64,000 nt of DNA from 13-2-20CM-66-19 sp036273735. GTDB lineage: Bacteria > Pseudomonadota > Gammaproteobacteria > Steroidobacterales > Steroidobacteraceae. The translations under genes were made by a program, and so were the position numbers. Position 1 is the first letter of the stretch, and each line of letters starts with the position of its first letter. Positions 41,597 through 49,885 of the stretch are shown piece by piece. The stretch lies in the NCBI GenBank assembly GCA_036273735.1, contig DASUHA010000058.1, positions 45,068 to 109,067 of the forward strand. The letters are read 5' to 3'. Under the pieces are notes generated by a model. It did no database searches, was not told the origin of the DNA, and saw only the letters and a list, made by a program, of their open reading frames with translations.

Positions 41597-43188
41597 GGAT
41601 TCACTGGGTTCGTCGTCGCAACGGGTTGGCTATTGCCGGCAGTCAACAGGGCGAGCTCGGCCGCGAGTGCCTTGCCCTCCTCATCCGCCAATGCTGCCTC
41701 GTGCAACCTGGCGAGCACCGCTGCGCCATCGGCGCGGGTGGCGAGCGTGTCGAGCTCCCCCAGCAGCGTCGAGAAGCTTCGCCAGCCTCGCTCATGTGTC
41801 TCACCATAGCCCTTGATGAGGCGCTGAGCGCGTGCCAGCTCGACCGCAAGATCATAATGAGTCGGGGCCAGCCGCTCGATTCGCCGCAGCCACTCCTCGA
41901 TCCGGGCGTTCTCCTCGATGTAGCGCAGCGTCCCCCGGCGCCAGCGCTTGAGCCCGCCGAGCGCATGCAGGAGGAGGAAGCCGCTCACGGTGTTGGTGCG
42001 TATGTGTTTGCCGCCCGTCCTGCGGCCGAGCCAACCCGACACACTCGGGGAGGCGAGCACCCAGGCTCCCATTGCGGCGGGCAGCGTTCCGGCGATTTCC
42101 GCGACGCGCGGCTTCATGAATTCAGTGATGCCGAAGAGCTGATCGGGCCCCGCGCGCACCTCTGCGCGCACCCGCGCGAAACGAGCCGCTCGGGTCTTGA
42201 GGTCCGCGACGCGGATCGTATCCTCGAATGTCATCCAGAGGGCAAGGCCCCTCGCCACGGATGCGGTGAGCGCCCATTCGTTGCCGTCCCCACCATTTGA
42301 GGGCGCATTCCGTTGCGGGCGCCAGCGCTCATCGAGCGCGCTGATGCGCTCCACGCGATCGAGGTAGGCGGCGGCATAGGCCGGATCCTGGTAATCGATC
42401 GCGCGGCGGGCGCCCTCGAGAGCCAGCGCCTGCACCGGCTTCGGCAACCTTCGCACCCGATCGAGCAGCGGCTGCAGACCCGGCGAGCGCGCCCGCTCGG
42501 GGATCTCGGCGGAGTGATCACTCGCGACTGATGTCGGCCCCGCATTGGAGGCAGCATCCCCACGCTCGGCGCGTCCGCAGGCATCTGCGAACGCCGCGAG
42601 GTTGGTGGCAACGGAGATACCGCTCTTGCGGATCGCCGCCTCGAACGCATCGCGGGTGAAGGGCAACACCCCGCTGCCGCAGATTGCACCGAGCAGCACC
42701 GAGCTGATGACGCTGTGATGCTGCTCGGCGACCTCCTCCATGTCGAACAGGATGAGCCGTTTCGCCTGGGTGCGGGCCAATTCGATGAGCCCCGCGGAAT
42801 CCGCGGCCCCCTGCCCCATCGCGCTCTTCTCCGCGATCGAGTAGGAGCGGTGGGAAGAGGCGATGAGCGTCGTGCGCTCGCGGTGAACGAGGCCGCGTTG
42901 AATCGCCCGGCCCGCCTCGATCAGCTCCGAGGCGATGACACAATCGACATCCCCGGGGACCGGCATGAGCGCCATCACCGGCTCGCGTCCGGCGCGCTCC
43001 ACCACCGCCTTAGGAAAGAATTCCAGGTAGTAGATCGTCGCCCCGGTGCGCTGCGCAACGCCCGGCACCGAAGTCGATTGGACGAGATGCCGCTGCGCCT
43101 CGGCGATCTCGATCAGCCATTCGGTGAGCACGCCGCCGCCCTGCCCGCCGAGTGCCGCGACACAGAGCTTGATCGGCCGCTGCGTCAC
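41593..43188 (-). CDS. iorB: Indolepyruvate-type 2-oxoacid:ferredoxin oxidoreductase, beta (gamma-domain) subunit
   Basis: 531 residues from a GTG at 43188 that overlaps the stop of the alpha-subunit gene (GTGA); the reading frame continues upstream only as a shadow. The N-terminus CVAALGGQGGGVLTEWLIE (residues 9-27) and SVPGVAQRTGATIYYLEFFP near 37 are the pyruvate/indolepyruvate oxidoreductase gamma-type domain. The C-terminal half (about 300-515) is an additional helical region resembling the DUF6537 domain found on long IorB proteins of aerobic proteobacteria. With the alpha subunit it oxidatively decarboxylates an aryl 2-oxo acid to an acyl-CoA. Downstream is the BNR propeller gene, also coupled. 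Confidence 0.85.
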   Translation of the reverse strand: MTQRPIKLCVAALGGQGGGVLTEWLIEIAEAQRHLVQSTSVPGVAQRTGATIYYLEFFPKAVVERAGREPVMALMPVPGDVDCVIASELIEAGRAIQRGLVHRERTTLIASSHRSYSIAEKSAMGQGAADSAGLIELARTQAKRLILFDMEEVAEQHHSVISSVLLGAICGSGVLPFTRDAFEAAIRKSGISVATNLAAFADACGRAERGDAASNAGPTSVASDHSAEIPERARSPGLQPLLDRVRRLPKPVQALALEGARRAIDYQDPAYAAAYLDRVERISALDERWRPQRNAPSNGGDGNEWALTASVARGLALWMTFEDTIRVADLKTRAARFARVRAEVRAGPDQLFGITEFMKPRVAEIAGTLPAAMGAWVLASPSVSGWLGRRTGGKHIRTNTVSGFLLLHALGGLKRWRRGTLRYIEENARIEEWLRRIERLAPTHYDLAVELARAQRLIKGYGETHERGWRSFSTLLGELDTLATRADGAAVLARLHEAALADEEGKALAAELALLTAGNSQPVATTNPVNP

Positions 43189-45326
43189 AGGGCGAATCGA
43201 AGCCGCTTGCGGTCGCTGTGCCGCTGCAGCCCGCCGATCACGGCGGCGCGCACGCGCGCCAGCACCCTGTCCCACCACGAGGGGTTGTAGAGAAGCTCCG
43301 CCCTGTAGAACGAGGGACAGAGCACGGCCGCATGGGCGACCTCACCACACACGCCGCAACCCACGCAGCTGTTGTCAACATGGGCGATCGGGTCGGTGCG
43401 CAGCGGGTCGGGATTCGGCCTGACGGTCAGAGAGGGACAGCCGGAGAGGCGGATGCAGGAGTGATCGCCGGTGCAGGTGTCAGGGTCGACTCCGAACCGC
43501 TCGCGGACCACGCGCCTGCCCTCGTCGATCGCCTTCTTCATCAACGGACGGACGCGACGCTGGCGGTTGAGCTGACACTCCCCCTCGGCAACGATGACTT
43601 TGGGGCCGCGAACCGGCGTGGTCAGAGCCTCGCGCAGGACCTTCAATGTCTGCGGGATGTCGTACGTCCGCGTATGCCGCACCCACTTCACGCCGACGCC
43701 CCGCACCGCATCGAGGATCGAGTTGTTCCCCTGCCGGTGCTCGTTCGGCCAGCGTGAGGACGGGATGTCCTGTCCGCCGGTTGCCGCGGAATAGTTGTTG
43801 TCGATGATCACGGTCAGGCCGTCGTGCCGGTTGAACACGGCGTTGCCGATACCGCTGGTGAGTCCGTTGTGCCAGAAGCCTCCATCGCCCATGACCGCAA
43901 CCGGACGGCGCCCGCCTCCGGTGTGGAAGGCGGAGGCGCCGGCGGCACCGAGCCCGTACCCCATGATGCTGTTGCCCATGTTGAAGGGCGGCAGCGTCGC
44001 GAAGGAATGGCAGCCGATATCCGCGCTGATGTGGAGCGGCCCCGTCTCGCGCTGCAGGAGCTTCATGGCGGCAAAGAAGGGCCGCTCCGGACAGCCGGTG
44101 CACAGGCCCGAGGGGCGCGGCGGGACCAGCTTCGCCAGTTGGCCGACCGGCACGAGCGGCGCCTCTCTGGCGGGACCCCTGCTCGTGCGCCGAAGCTCCG
44201 GCGCCCACTGCCCGATGAACTCTGCGAGGCCCCTGCGCAGCACATCGACCGTGTATTCCCCATGCATGGGCAGGAGACCCTTGCCGAGGAGTGCGGTCGA
44301 GAGCTCGTGCTTGCGCAGGATCTGGCTCGCCGCCTGCTCGATGAACTCCGGCTGGCCTTCCTCGATCACCAGCACGGCGCGCTTGCCGGCGCAGAAGCGG
44401 GCCCACTCCTCGGGCACGAGCGGGTAGGTCACGTTGAGCAGGTACAAGGGAACCCGGCTCGTGCCGAAGGTGTCGGCGCAGTCGAGCAGCTCCAGGGCCC
44501 GCAGCACGTTGTTGTAGAGACCGCCCTGAAGCACGATCCCGATGTCGCTCGCCTCGCCTTCACGGAGCTCGTTCAGTTGCCGCTCCGCGACGAAGCGGAC
44601 TGCGGCCGGGAAGCGCTGCTCGATCTTCTCCCGCTCCTGCGCATACGTCGAGGGCGGCAGGATGATCCTGCCATAGTCTCTCGAAGGTGAGGCGAGCGCG
44701 TCAGCCGCCGAGAACGGCGGACGCCTGTTGTCTTTCGCCGTGAAGCGCCCATACACATGGCACGCGCGGATACGCAGCATCAGCATCACGGGTGTATGGC
44801 TGGCCTCCGACAGCTCGAATCCCTGCTCAACGGCCCGCACGATTTCCGGTAGCTGCGGCCGCGGATCGAGCAGCCACATCTGGGACTTCATCGCAAAAGC
44901 GTGGGTCCGCTCCTGCATGATGCTGGCACCCTCTCCGTAGTCCTCACCCACGATGATGAGCGCTCCGCCCCTGACGCCTGCCGAGGCGAGATTGGCGAGC
45001 GCATCGGAGGCGACGTTGGTCCCTACCGTGGACTTCCAGGTGACCGCACCGCGTAGCGGATAGTTGATGGAGGCGGCAAGCATGGCGGCCGCCGTGGCCT
45101 CCGAGGCGCTGGCCTCGAAGTGCACGCCGAGCTCGGTCAGGATGTCCTCAGCGTCGGTGAGGACATCCATCAGATGAGAGATCGGCGCCCCTTGGTAGCC
45201 GCCGACATAGCCGACGCCCGACTGCAGGAGCGCCTTGGTTACGGCGAGAATACCCTCGCCGCGGAACTCCGCGCCGGCGCCGAGCCGCAGCGACTGGACT
45301 TCTTTGGCAAACGAGCGCTCGGCCAT
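43185..45326 (-). CDS. iorA: Indolepyruvate-type 2-oxoacid:ferredoxin oxidoreductase, alpha (TPP) subunit
   Basis: 713 residues. Order: pyrimidine-binding domain (about 1-200, GYQGAPISHLMDVL; SVGTN), domain II, TPP-binding domain with GDGGFWHNG near 478 and IIDNNYSA near 508, then a C-terminal ferredoxin-like part with two cysteine sets, CTGDHSCIRLSGCP near 616 and CVGCGVCGEVAHAAVLCP near 652, for [4Fe-4S] clusters. This is the IorA pattern. The enzyme turns an aryl 2-oxo acid (indolepyruvate, phenylglyoxylate or relatives) plus CoA into aryl-acyl-CoA, CO2 and reduced ferredoxin. It lies 22 bp after the isatin-hydrolase-like gene, so isatinate (2-aminophenylglyoxylate) is the proposed substrate here; this is inference. 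Confidence 0.85.
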   Translation of the reverse strand: MAERSFAKEVQSLRLGAGAEFRGEGILAVTKALLQSGVGYVGGYQGAPISHLMDVLTDAEDILTELGVHFEASASEATAAAMLAASINYPLRGAVTWKSTVGTNVASDALANLASAGVRGGALIIVGEDYGEGASIMQERTHAFAMKSQMWLLDPRPQLPEIVRAVEQGFELSEASHTPVMLMLRIRACHVYGRFTAKDNRRPPFSAADALASPSRDYGRIILPPSTYAQEREKIEQRFPAAVRFVAERQLNELREGEASDIGIVLQGGLYNNVLRALELLDCADTFGTSRVPLYLLNVTYPLVPEEWARFCAGKRAVLVIEEGQPEFIEQAASQILRKHELSTALLGKGLLPMHGEYTVDVLRRGLAEFIGQWAPELRRTSRGPAREAPLVPVGQLAKLVPPRPSGLCTGCPERPFFAAMKLLQRETGPLHISADIGCHSFATLPPFNMGNSIMGYGLGAAGASAFHTGGGRRPVAVMGDGGFWHNGLTSGIGNAVFNRHDGLTVIIDNNYSAATGGQDIPSSRWPNEHRQGNNSILDAVRGVGVKWVRHTRTYDIPQTLKVLREALTTPVRGPKVIVAEGECQLNRQRRVRPLMKKAIDEGRRVVRERFGVDPDTCTGDHSCIRLSGCPSLTVRPNPDPLRTDPIAHVDNSCVGCGVCGEVAHAAVLCPSFYRAELLYNPSWWDRVLARVRAAVIGGLQRHSDRKRLRFAL

Positions 45327-45348
45327 GGGACTCCAATATTAAGCCCAC

Positions 45349-46152
45349 TCACGCCGGAACGAGCGCCAGCACGCGCAGCGGGCTCCCCGAGCCGTTCACG
45401 ATCTTGAGCGGCGGGGCGATCACCACGGCGCCGGTCGGCGGCAGCTGATCGAGATTCATCAGGCTGGCGAGGCCGAACCGGTTGGACCCGTGCATGAGGG
45501 TGTGGCAGGGAAACATCGGCTCGAAGGTCGCTGCCTGGCCGGCATCGGTGCCCACCGTCTCTACCCCGACGCCAAGAATGTCACGCTCGCGCGCTAGGAA
45601 CGGAACGCACTGGGGATGGAAACCGGGGGTGTGCGGCCCATCCTTGCCGATATTGAGGAATTCCCTGGCGGTCCCGCGCTTCGACCAGTCGGTGCGCACC
45701 AGCACCCAGGCGTGCGCGGGAATGCGCCCGTGCTGCCGCTCCCAGTCCTCGACGACCTGCTGGGTGAGCAGAAAATCCGCGTTCCCGGCCACCTGCTGGG
45801 AGACATCGATCACGCAGGCCGGGCCGATGAAGCGGTCGACCGGTATGTTGTGGGTGGCGTTGTTCGGATAGTCCTTGCCCGTCACCCAGTGCACCGGGGC
45901 ATCGAAGTGCGTGCCGGTGTGCTCTCCGCAGGCGATATTGTTCCAATACCATGCCGGGCCGCGCTCATCGTAGCGGGAGATCTCCTCGAGCGAGAACGAC
46001 TTCGAAGGCGCGAATTGGGGCGGCAACTGGATCGTGGCCGTCGCGGCCTCGAGGGGCACCGTGAGGTCGACGACGCGGATACCGCCCCCGACGATGCCGC
46101 TGATCAGGCGAGCGAGGGTGTCCGACTGCGAGGCGCTGGCCGATGTGGTCAT
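45349..46152 (-). CDS. Cyclase-superfamily metal hydrolase, isatin-hydrolase-like
   Basis: 267 residues, no signal peptide. The canonical metal motif is intact: GEHTGTHFDAPVHW near residues 73-86 (HxGTHxDxPxH). Further segments (QLPPQFAPSK near 43, WVTGKDYPNNATHNIPVDRFIGP, VLVRTDWSKRG near 145, VGTDAGQAATFEP near 205, FGLASLMNLDQLPPTGAVVIAPPLKI near 226) resemble isatin hydrolase from memory more than they resemble kynurenine formamidase KynB. Isatin hydrolase opens isatin to isatinate with a Mn ion. First gene of a leftward operon with the IorAB-type oxidoreductase and divergent from the 2-aminobenzoyl-CoA monooxygenase operon. Substrate is inferred. Confidence 0.78.
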   Translation of the reverse strand: MTTSASASQSDTLARLISGIVGGGIRVVDLTVPLEAATATIQLPPQFAPSKSFSLEEISRYDERGPAWYWNNIACGEHTGTHFDAPVHWVTGKDYPNNATHNIPVDRFIGPACVIDVSQQVAGNADFLLTQQVVEDWERQHGRIPAHAWVLVRTDWSKRGTAREFLNIGKDGPHTPGFHPQCVPFLARERDILGVGVETVGTDAGQAATFEPMFPCHTLMHGSNRFGLASLMNLDQLPPTGAVVIAPPLKIVNGSGSPLRVLALVPA

Positions 46153-46178
46153 GATCTCAATCCCCGGGATGAGCGCGT

Positions 46179-46200
46179 GATACTTGACATCTCAAGTATC
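46179..46200. promoter_or_regulatory. Perfect 22-bp palindromic operator (probable MarR site)
   Basis: GATACTTGA-CATC-TCAAGTATC: a perfect 9-bp inverted repeat with a 4-bp spacer. Length and symmetry are typical of MarR-family operators, and a MarR gene is third in the rightward operon. It contains the entire -35 box of the rightward promoter, so binding should repress it, and it lies 26 bp upstream of the leftward start codon, so it could control both operons. Confidence 0.75.
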
Positions 46201-46212
46201 TGGAAATATAAC
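46184..46212 (+). promoter_or_regulatory. Sigma70-type promoter of the 2-aminobenzoyl-CoA operon
   Basis: TTGACA at 46184-46189, exactly 17 bp, then TATAAC at 46207-46212. The -35 matches consensus fully and the -10 in five of six positions. Transcription should begin about 46218-46221, only a few bases before the ATG of the mini-ORF at 46222. The -35 lies within the palindrome. Confidence 0.7.
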
Positions 46213-46221
46213 ACAGCCTCG

Positions 46222-46254
46222 ATGCAAGCGATACAGGCCATAGGCCCGCCGTGA
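46222..46254 (+). CDS. Possible leaderless 10-codon leader ORF overlapping the monooxygenase start
   Basis: ATG to TGA coding MQAIQAIGPP. The predicted transcription start is within about four bases of its ATG, so it would be translated leaderless. Its TGA (46252-46254) overlaps the GTG start (46251-46253) of the next gene in GTGA, and that GTG has no Shine-Dalgarno sequence of its own. It may feed ribosomes into the monooxygenase gene by coupling. It could also be chance; there is no homology evidence for such a short peptide. Confidence 0.35.
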   Translation: MQAIQAIGPP

Positions 46255-48569
46255 AGCGAATCGTCTGCCTGGGTGGCGGCCCCGCGGGCCTCTACACCGC
46301 CATCCTGATGCGTAAGGCTCTTCCCGGCGCCAGCATCGAAGTCTATGAGCGTAACCGGCCGGATGACACGTTCGGCTGGGGCGTCGTCTTCTCCGACCAG
46401 ACGATGGAAAATTTTCGCGCCGCCGATGCGCGCTCCCATGCCGCCATCCTCGGCAACTTTCATCACTGGGACGACATCGACGTCCACTTTGCCGGCCGGC
46501 GCTTCGTGAGCGGCGGCCACGGATTCTGCGGAATCGGCCGCAAGCGCCTGCTGTGGATCCTGCAGGAGCGCGCAGCGGAGCTCGGGGTCCGGCAGTACTT
46601 CGAGCGGGAGGTCGATTCGCAGGCCGGGCTCGAGGACGCGGACCTCATCGTGGCGGCCGATGGCGCCAACAGCAAGACCCGCCATCGTCACGAGGCCATG
46701 TTCGAGCCGGAGCTCGACCGGCGCAAATGCCGCTACATCTGGCTCGGGACCACCCAGACTTTCAAGGCATTCACCTTCGCGTTCGAGCGCACCGTACACG
46801 GCTGGTTCCAGGTACATGCCTACCAGTTCAGCCGCGACCTCTCCACCGTCATCGTCGAGACGCGCGAGGAGACCTGGAGGGCGCACGGGCTCGATCGTCT
46901 CGACACCGCAGGATCCATTGCTTTTTGCGAGCAGCTCTTCGGCCGTTATCTCGACGGCCACGCGCTCAAGAGCAATGCCAACCACCTGCGCGGCTCCGCC
47001 TGGCTCAATTTCAACCGCGTCCACTGCAGGCGCTGGCATGACGGCAGGGTGGTGCTGATCGGCGATGCCGCGCATACCGCGCACTTCTCGATCGGCTCCG
47101 GCACGAAGCTCGCCATGGAGGACGCCATTTCTCTCACCCGTCACGTCGTCGGCGCCACTGAACTCGATCCGGCACTTGCGGCGTACCATGCCGAGCGCAG
47201 CCTCGAGGTGCTCAAGCTGCAGAGCGCGGCGCGCAATCGCATGGAATGGTTCGAGAACGTCGAGCGTTATACGCAGCTGCCGCCTGAGCAGTTCGCCTAC
47301 AGCCTGCTCACCGGCAGCCAGCGCATCGGCCACGAGAACCTGAAGTTGCGCGATGCGAAGTTCGTCGACGGCTACGAAGGATGGCTGGCACAGCGGCATG
47401 AGGTGAGCGAAGCGCGCCCGCCGATGTTCCTACCCTTCAAGCTCCGAGGACTCACACTCGCCAACCGCGTCGTGGTCTCACCCATGGCGCAGTACTGCGC
47501 CACCGACGGGCTGCCGGACGACTGGCATCTGGTGCACTACGGTCATCGGGCGCTCGGCGGCGCCGGCCTCGTCTACACGGAAATGACCTGCGTCTCTCCC
47601 GAAGGCCGCATCACTCCGGGATGCACCGGGCTCTGGAATGAGGCGCAGCGCGACGCCTGGCGCAGAATCGTGGAGTTCATCCACTCGCGCACGCCGGCGA
47701 AATTCTGTCTGCAGCTCGGGCACTCCGGCCGCAAGGGCTCGACCCAACTCGGGTGGGAGGAGATGGATCAACCGCTCACCGCGGGCAACTGGCCGATCCT
47801 CGCCCCCTCACCGCTCCCGTACCTGCCGGGGGTCAGCCAGACGCCGGTCGAGATGGGGCCGCAGCAGATGAGCGAGGTGATCTCTCAGTTCGTGCGCGCC
47901 ACGCAGCTCGGCCTCGAGGCCGGCTTCGACATGCTCGAGCTGCACATGGCACATGGCTATCTCCTCGCCTCCTTCCTCTCGCCGCTCACCAATCGCCGCG
48001 AGGATGAGTACGGCGGTGATGTCCGGGGGCGTCTGCGCTTCCCACTCGAAGTGCTGCAGGCGGTGCGGGCGCAGTGGCCGTCGGATAAGCCTCTTTCAGT
48101 GCGCATCTCAGCGACGGACTGGGCCGAGGGCGGCCTTACCGAGGCCGACCTCCTCCTCATCGTGCGGGCGTTGCGCGATGAAGGGGTCGATCTCATCGAT
48201 GTCTCCACCGGACAGACCGTCCCTTGGCAGAAACCCGTGTACGGCCGGATGTGGCAGACACCCTTCGCCGACAAGGTTCGCAACGAGACCGGCATCGCGA
48301 CCATGGCCGTCGGCAACATCTACGAGCCCGACCATGTCAACTCCATCATTGCCTCCGGCCGCGCCGACCTCTGTGCCATCGCCCGCCCGCACCTCGCCAA
48401 TCCCGCCTGGACGCTCGAGGCCGCGGCGCGCCTCGGCTATCGTGAGCAGTGGTGGCCGAAGCAGTATCTTTCCGGGCGGCAACAACTCGAGCGCAATCTG
48501 CAGCGCGCGGCGCAGCTGCAGGCGAGCACCGCGGCTGCCGCAAAACCGGTGAGCGAAATAAATGAGTGA
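46251..48569 (+). CDS. 2-aminobenzoyl-CoA monooxygenase/reductase-type bifunctional flavoenzyme (FAD hydroxylase + OYE)
   Basis: 772 residues, GTG start. Residues 1-about 385 are an FAD aromatic hydroxylase with CLGGGPAGLY at 5-14, NRPDDTFGWGVVFSDQT near 35 and GDAAHTAHFSIGSGTKLAMEDA near 272. Residues about 392-770 are an Old Yellow Enzyme domain (LTLANRVVVSPMAQYCA; ELHMAHGYLLASFLSPLTNRR near 565). This fusion is known from 2-aminobenzoyl-CoA monooxygenase/reductase of Azoarcus evansii and from proteins annotated as salicylyl-CoA 5-hydroxylase. The first hydroxylates and dearomatises anthraniloyl-CoA to 2-amino-5-oxocyclohexenecarbonyl-CoA. First structural gene of the rightward operon. The neighbours (RidA, crotonase, acyl-CoA and glutaryl-CoA dehydrogenases) support the anthraniloyl-CoA assignment. 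Confidence 0.88.
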   Translation: MKRIVCLGGGPAGLYTAILMRKALPGASIEVYERNRPDDTFGWGVVFSDQTMENFRAADARSHAAILGNFHHWDDIDVHFAGRRFVSGGHGFCGIGRKRLLWILQERAAELGVRQYFEREVDSQAGLEDADLIVAADGANSKTRHRHEAMFEPELDRRKCRYIWLGTTQTFKAFTFAFERTVHGWFQVHAYQFSRDLSTVIVETREETWRAHGLDRLDTAGSIAFCEQLFGRYLDGHALKSNANHLRGSAWLNFNRVHCRRWHDGRVVLIGDAAHTAHFSIGSGTKLAMEDAISLTRHVVGATELDPALAAYHAERSLEVLKLQSAARNRMEWFENVERYTQLPPEQFAYSLLTGSQRIGHENLKLRDAKFVDGYEGWLAQRHEVSEARPPMFLPFKLRGLTLANRVVVSPMAQYCATDGLPDDWHLVHYGHRALGGAGLVYTEMTCVSPEGRITPGCTGLWNEAQRDAWRRIVEFIHSRTPAKFCLQLGHSGRKGSTQLGWEEMDQPLTAGNWPILAPSPLPYLPGVSQTPVEMGPQQMSEVISQFVRATQLGLEAGFDMLELHMAHGYLLASFLSPLTNRREDEYGGDVRGRLRFPLEVLQAVRAQWPSDKPLSVRISATDWAEGGLTEADLLLIVRALRDEGVDLIDVSTGQTVPWQKPVYGRMWQTPFADKVRNETGIATMAVGNIYEPDHVNSIIASGRADLCAIARPHLANPAWTLEAAARLGYREQWWPKQYLSGRQQLERNLQRAAQLQASTAAAAKPVSEINE

Positions 48570-49347
48570 GCACAGCGCGACCCTGGCGGATCGGCATGCG
48601 CTCGTCACCGGCGCCAGTCGCGGGATCGGCGCAGCGATCGCCGCAGCGCTGGCAGAAGCGGGCGCTCGGGTATCGCTCCTCGGGCGCGACTCGGCGCGGC
48701 TCCAACAGGTAGCCGAACAGATCGGAGGGGCAGACCGCGCTCTGCCCGTCGTTGCCGATGTCACCGCGGCCACCTCGGTGGGCGAGGCGTTTGCGACGGC
48801 GCGGCGGCGGCTCGGTCCCGTGCACATCCTGGTGAACAACGCCGGTCAGGCGGCGAGCGCCACATTCGCTGACACGGACGAGGCACTGTGGAACCGGCTC
48901 ATCGGCGTCAACCTGACAGGCACGTACCTTTGCACGCGAGAGGCCATACCGGACATGCTGAAGGCTGCCTTTGGCAGAATAGTCAATATCGCGAGCATCG
49001 CCGGACTCAGGGGTGCTGCATACATCTCAGCGTACGCTGCATCAAAGCATGCGGTAATCGGCCTCACGCGTTCGCTGGCGTTGGAATATGCGACGCGCAA
49101 CATTACGGTGAACGCGATATGTCCCGGGTACACCGACACCGACATCGTGAGGCAGGCGATCAGCAATATCAGGGCGAAGACCGGCCGCAGTGTGGAAGAG
49201 GCGCTGGCTGCCCTGACCGCCACCAATCCGCAAAAGCGCCTCATTACGCCGGCTGAAGTCGGCAATGCCGCCCTCTGGCTCTGCCGACCCGGCACGGAAA
49301 GCGTGACCGGCCAGAGCATCGTGCTCGCCGGCGGCGAGGTGACCTGA
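48562..49347 (+). CDS. Short-chain dehydrogenase/reductase
   Basis: 261 residues. Classical SDR: cofactor motif VTGASRGIGAA (residues 14-24), NNAG near 93, catalytic Ser in NIASIAG near 143 and YxxSK as YAASKHAV near 156. Residue pattern after the glycine motif (LLGRDSARL) allows NADP(H) or NAD(H). It overlaps the monooxygenase gene by 8 bp and its stop overlaps the MarR start. A likely job is reduction of the ring 5-oxo group or a 3-hydroxyacyl-CoA dehydrogenase step after dearomatisation. No other hydroxyacyl-CoA dehydrogenase is encoded in the operon. Substrate inferred from context. Confidence 0.85.
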   Translation: MSEHSATLADRHALVTGASRGIGAAIAAALAEAGARVSLLGRDSARLQQVAEQIGGADRALPVVADVTAATSVGEAFATARRRLGPVHILVNNAGQAASATFADTDEALWNRLIGVNLTGTYLCTREAIPDMLKAAFGRIVNIASIAGLRGAAYISAYAASKHAVIGLTRSLALEYATRNITVNAICPGYTDTDIVRQAISNIRAKTGRSVEEALAALTATNPQKRLITPAEVGNAALWLCRPGTESVTGQSIVLAGGEVT

Positions 49348-49859
49348 TGCCGAGGGACAAGGCTGCATTGAGCACAATTCCTGCGACCATCGACGTCGAG
49401 ACGCGCGTGCATGACGATCACCACGTGTCGCTGCGCCTGTGGCTGCGGCTCCTCTCCTGCACCAATCAGATCGAGAGTCGGGTCCGCCAGAATCTGCAGT
49501 CGAGCTTCAACACGACCCTGCCGCGGTTCGATCTCATGGCGCAGCTCGAGCGCGCTCCGCAGGGCCTGAAGATGAGCGAGCTCTCGCAGCGCATGATGGT
49601 CACCGGAGGCAATGTCACGGGCATTACCGACGTACTGGAGAAAGAAGGATTAGTCGTACGGGAGGTCGACTCCGCGGACCGGCGCGTCTTTCGCGTCAAG
49701 CTCACCACGGAGGGGGAGCGTCAGTTCCGTCGCATGGCCGCGGAGCACGAGAAGTGGGTCGTCGATCTTTTCGGTGCAATCGCCCCCAAACACAAGAAAC
49801 AGCTGATGGACCTCCTGGGTGAGCTCAAGGAGTGCCTGGCCGGCCTCAACGGCACGTGA
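49347..49859 (+). CDS. MarR-family transcriptional regulator
   Basis: 170 residues, slightly long because of an N-terminal extension. The winged helix is clear: GLKMSELSQRMMVTGGNVTGITDVLEKEGLVVREVDSADRRVFRVKLT, about residues 70-118, with the DxRxxxV-type wing. The ATG shares its A with the SDR stop (TGATG). MarR proteins in aromatic-acid operons often respond to an aryl-CoA thioester. It probably binds the perfect palindrome at 46179-46200 and is induced by a pathway intermediate such as anthraniloyl-CoA; both are inference. Confidence 0.87.
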   Translation: MPRDKAALSTIPATIDVETRVHDDHHVSLRLWLRLLSCTNQIESRVRQNLQSSFNTTLPRFDLMAQLERAPQGLKMSELSQRMMVTGGNVTGITDVLEKEGLVVREVDSADRRVFRVKLTTEGERQFRRMAAEHEKWVVDLFGAIAPKHKKQLMDLLGELKECLAGLNGT

Positions 49860-49885
49860 GCGAGAGTCTCCGCGCTGGAAATCAG

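Noticed and set aside
41593..45326. Oxidoreductase as a pyruvate:ferredoxin oxidoreductase
   Set aside because: The two-subunit IorA/IorB layout with long beta subunit and C-terminal ferredoxin domain fits the aryl 2-oxoacid group better.
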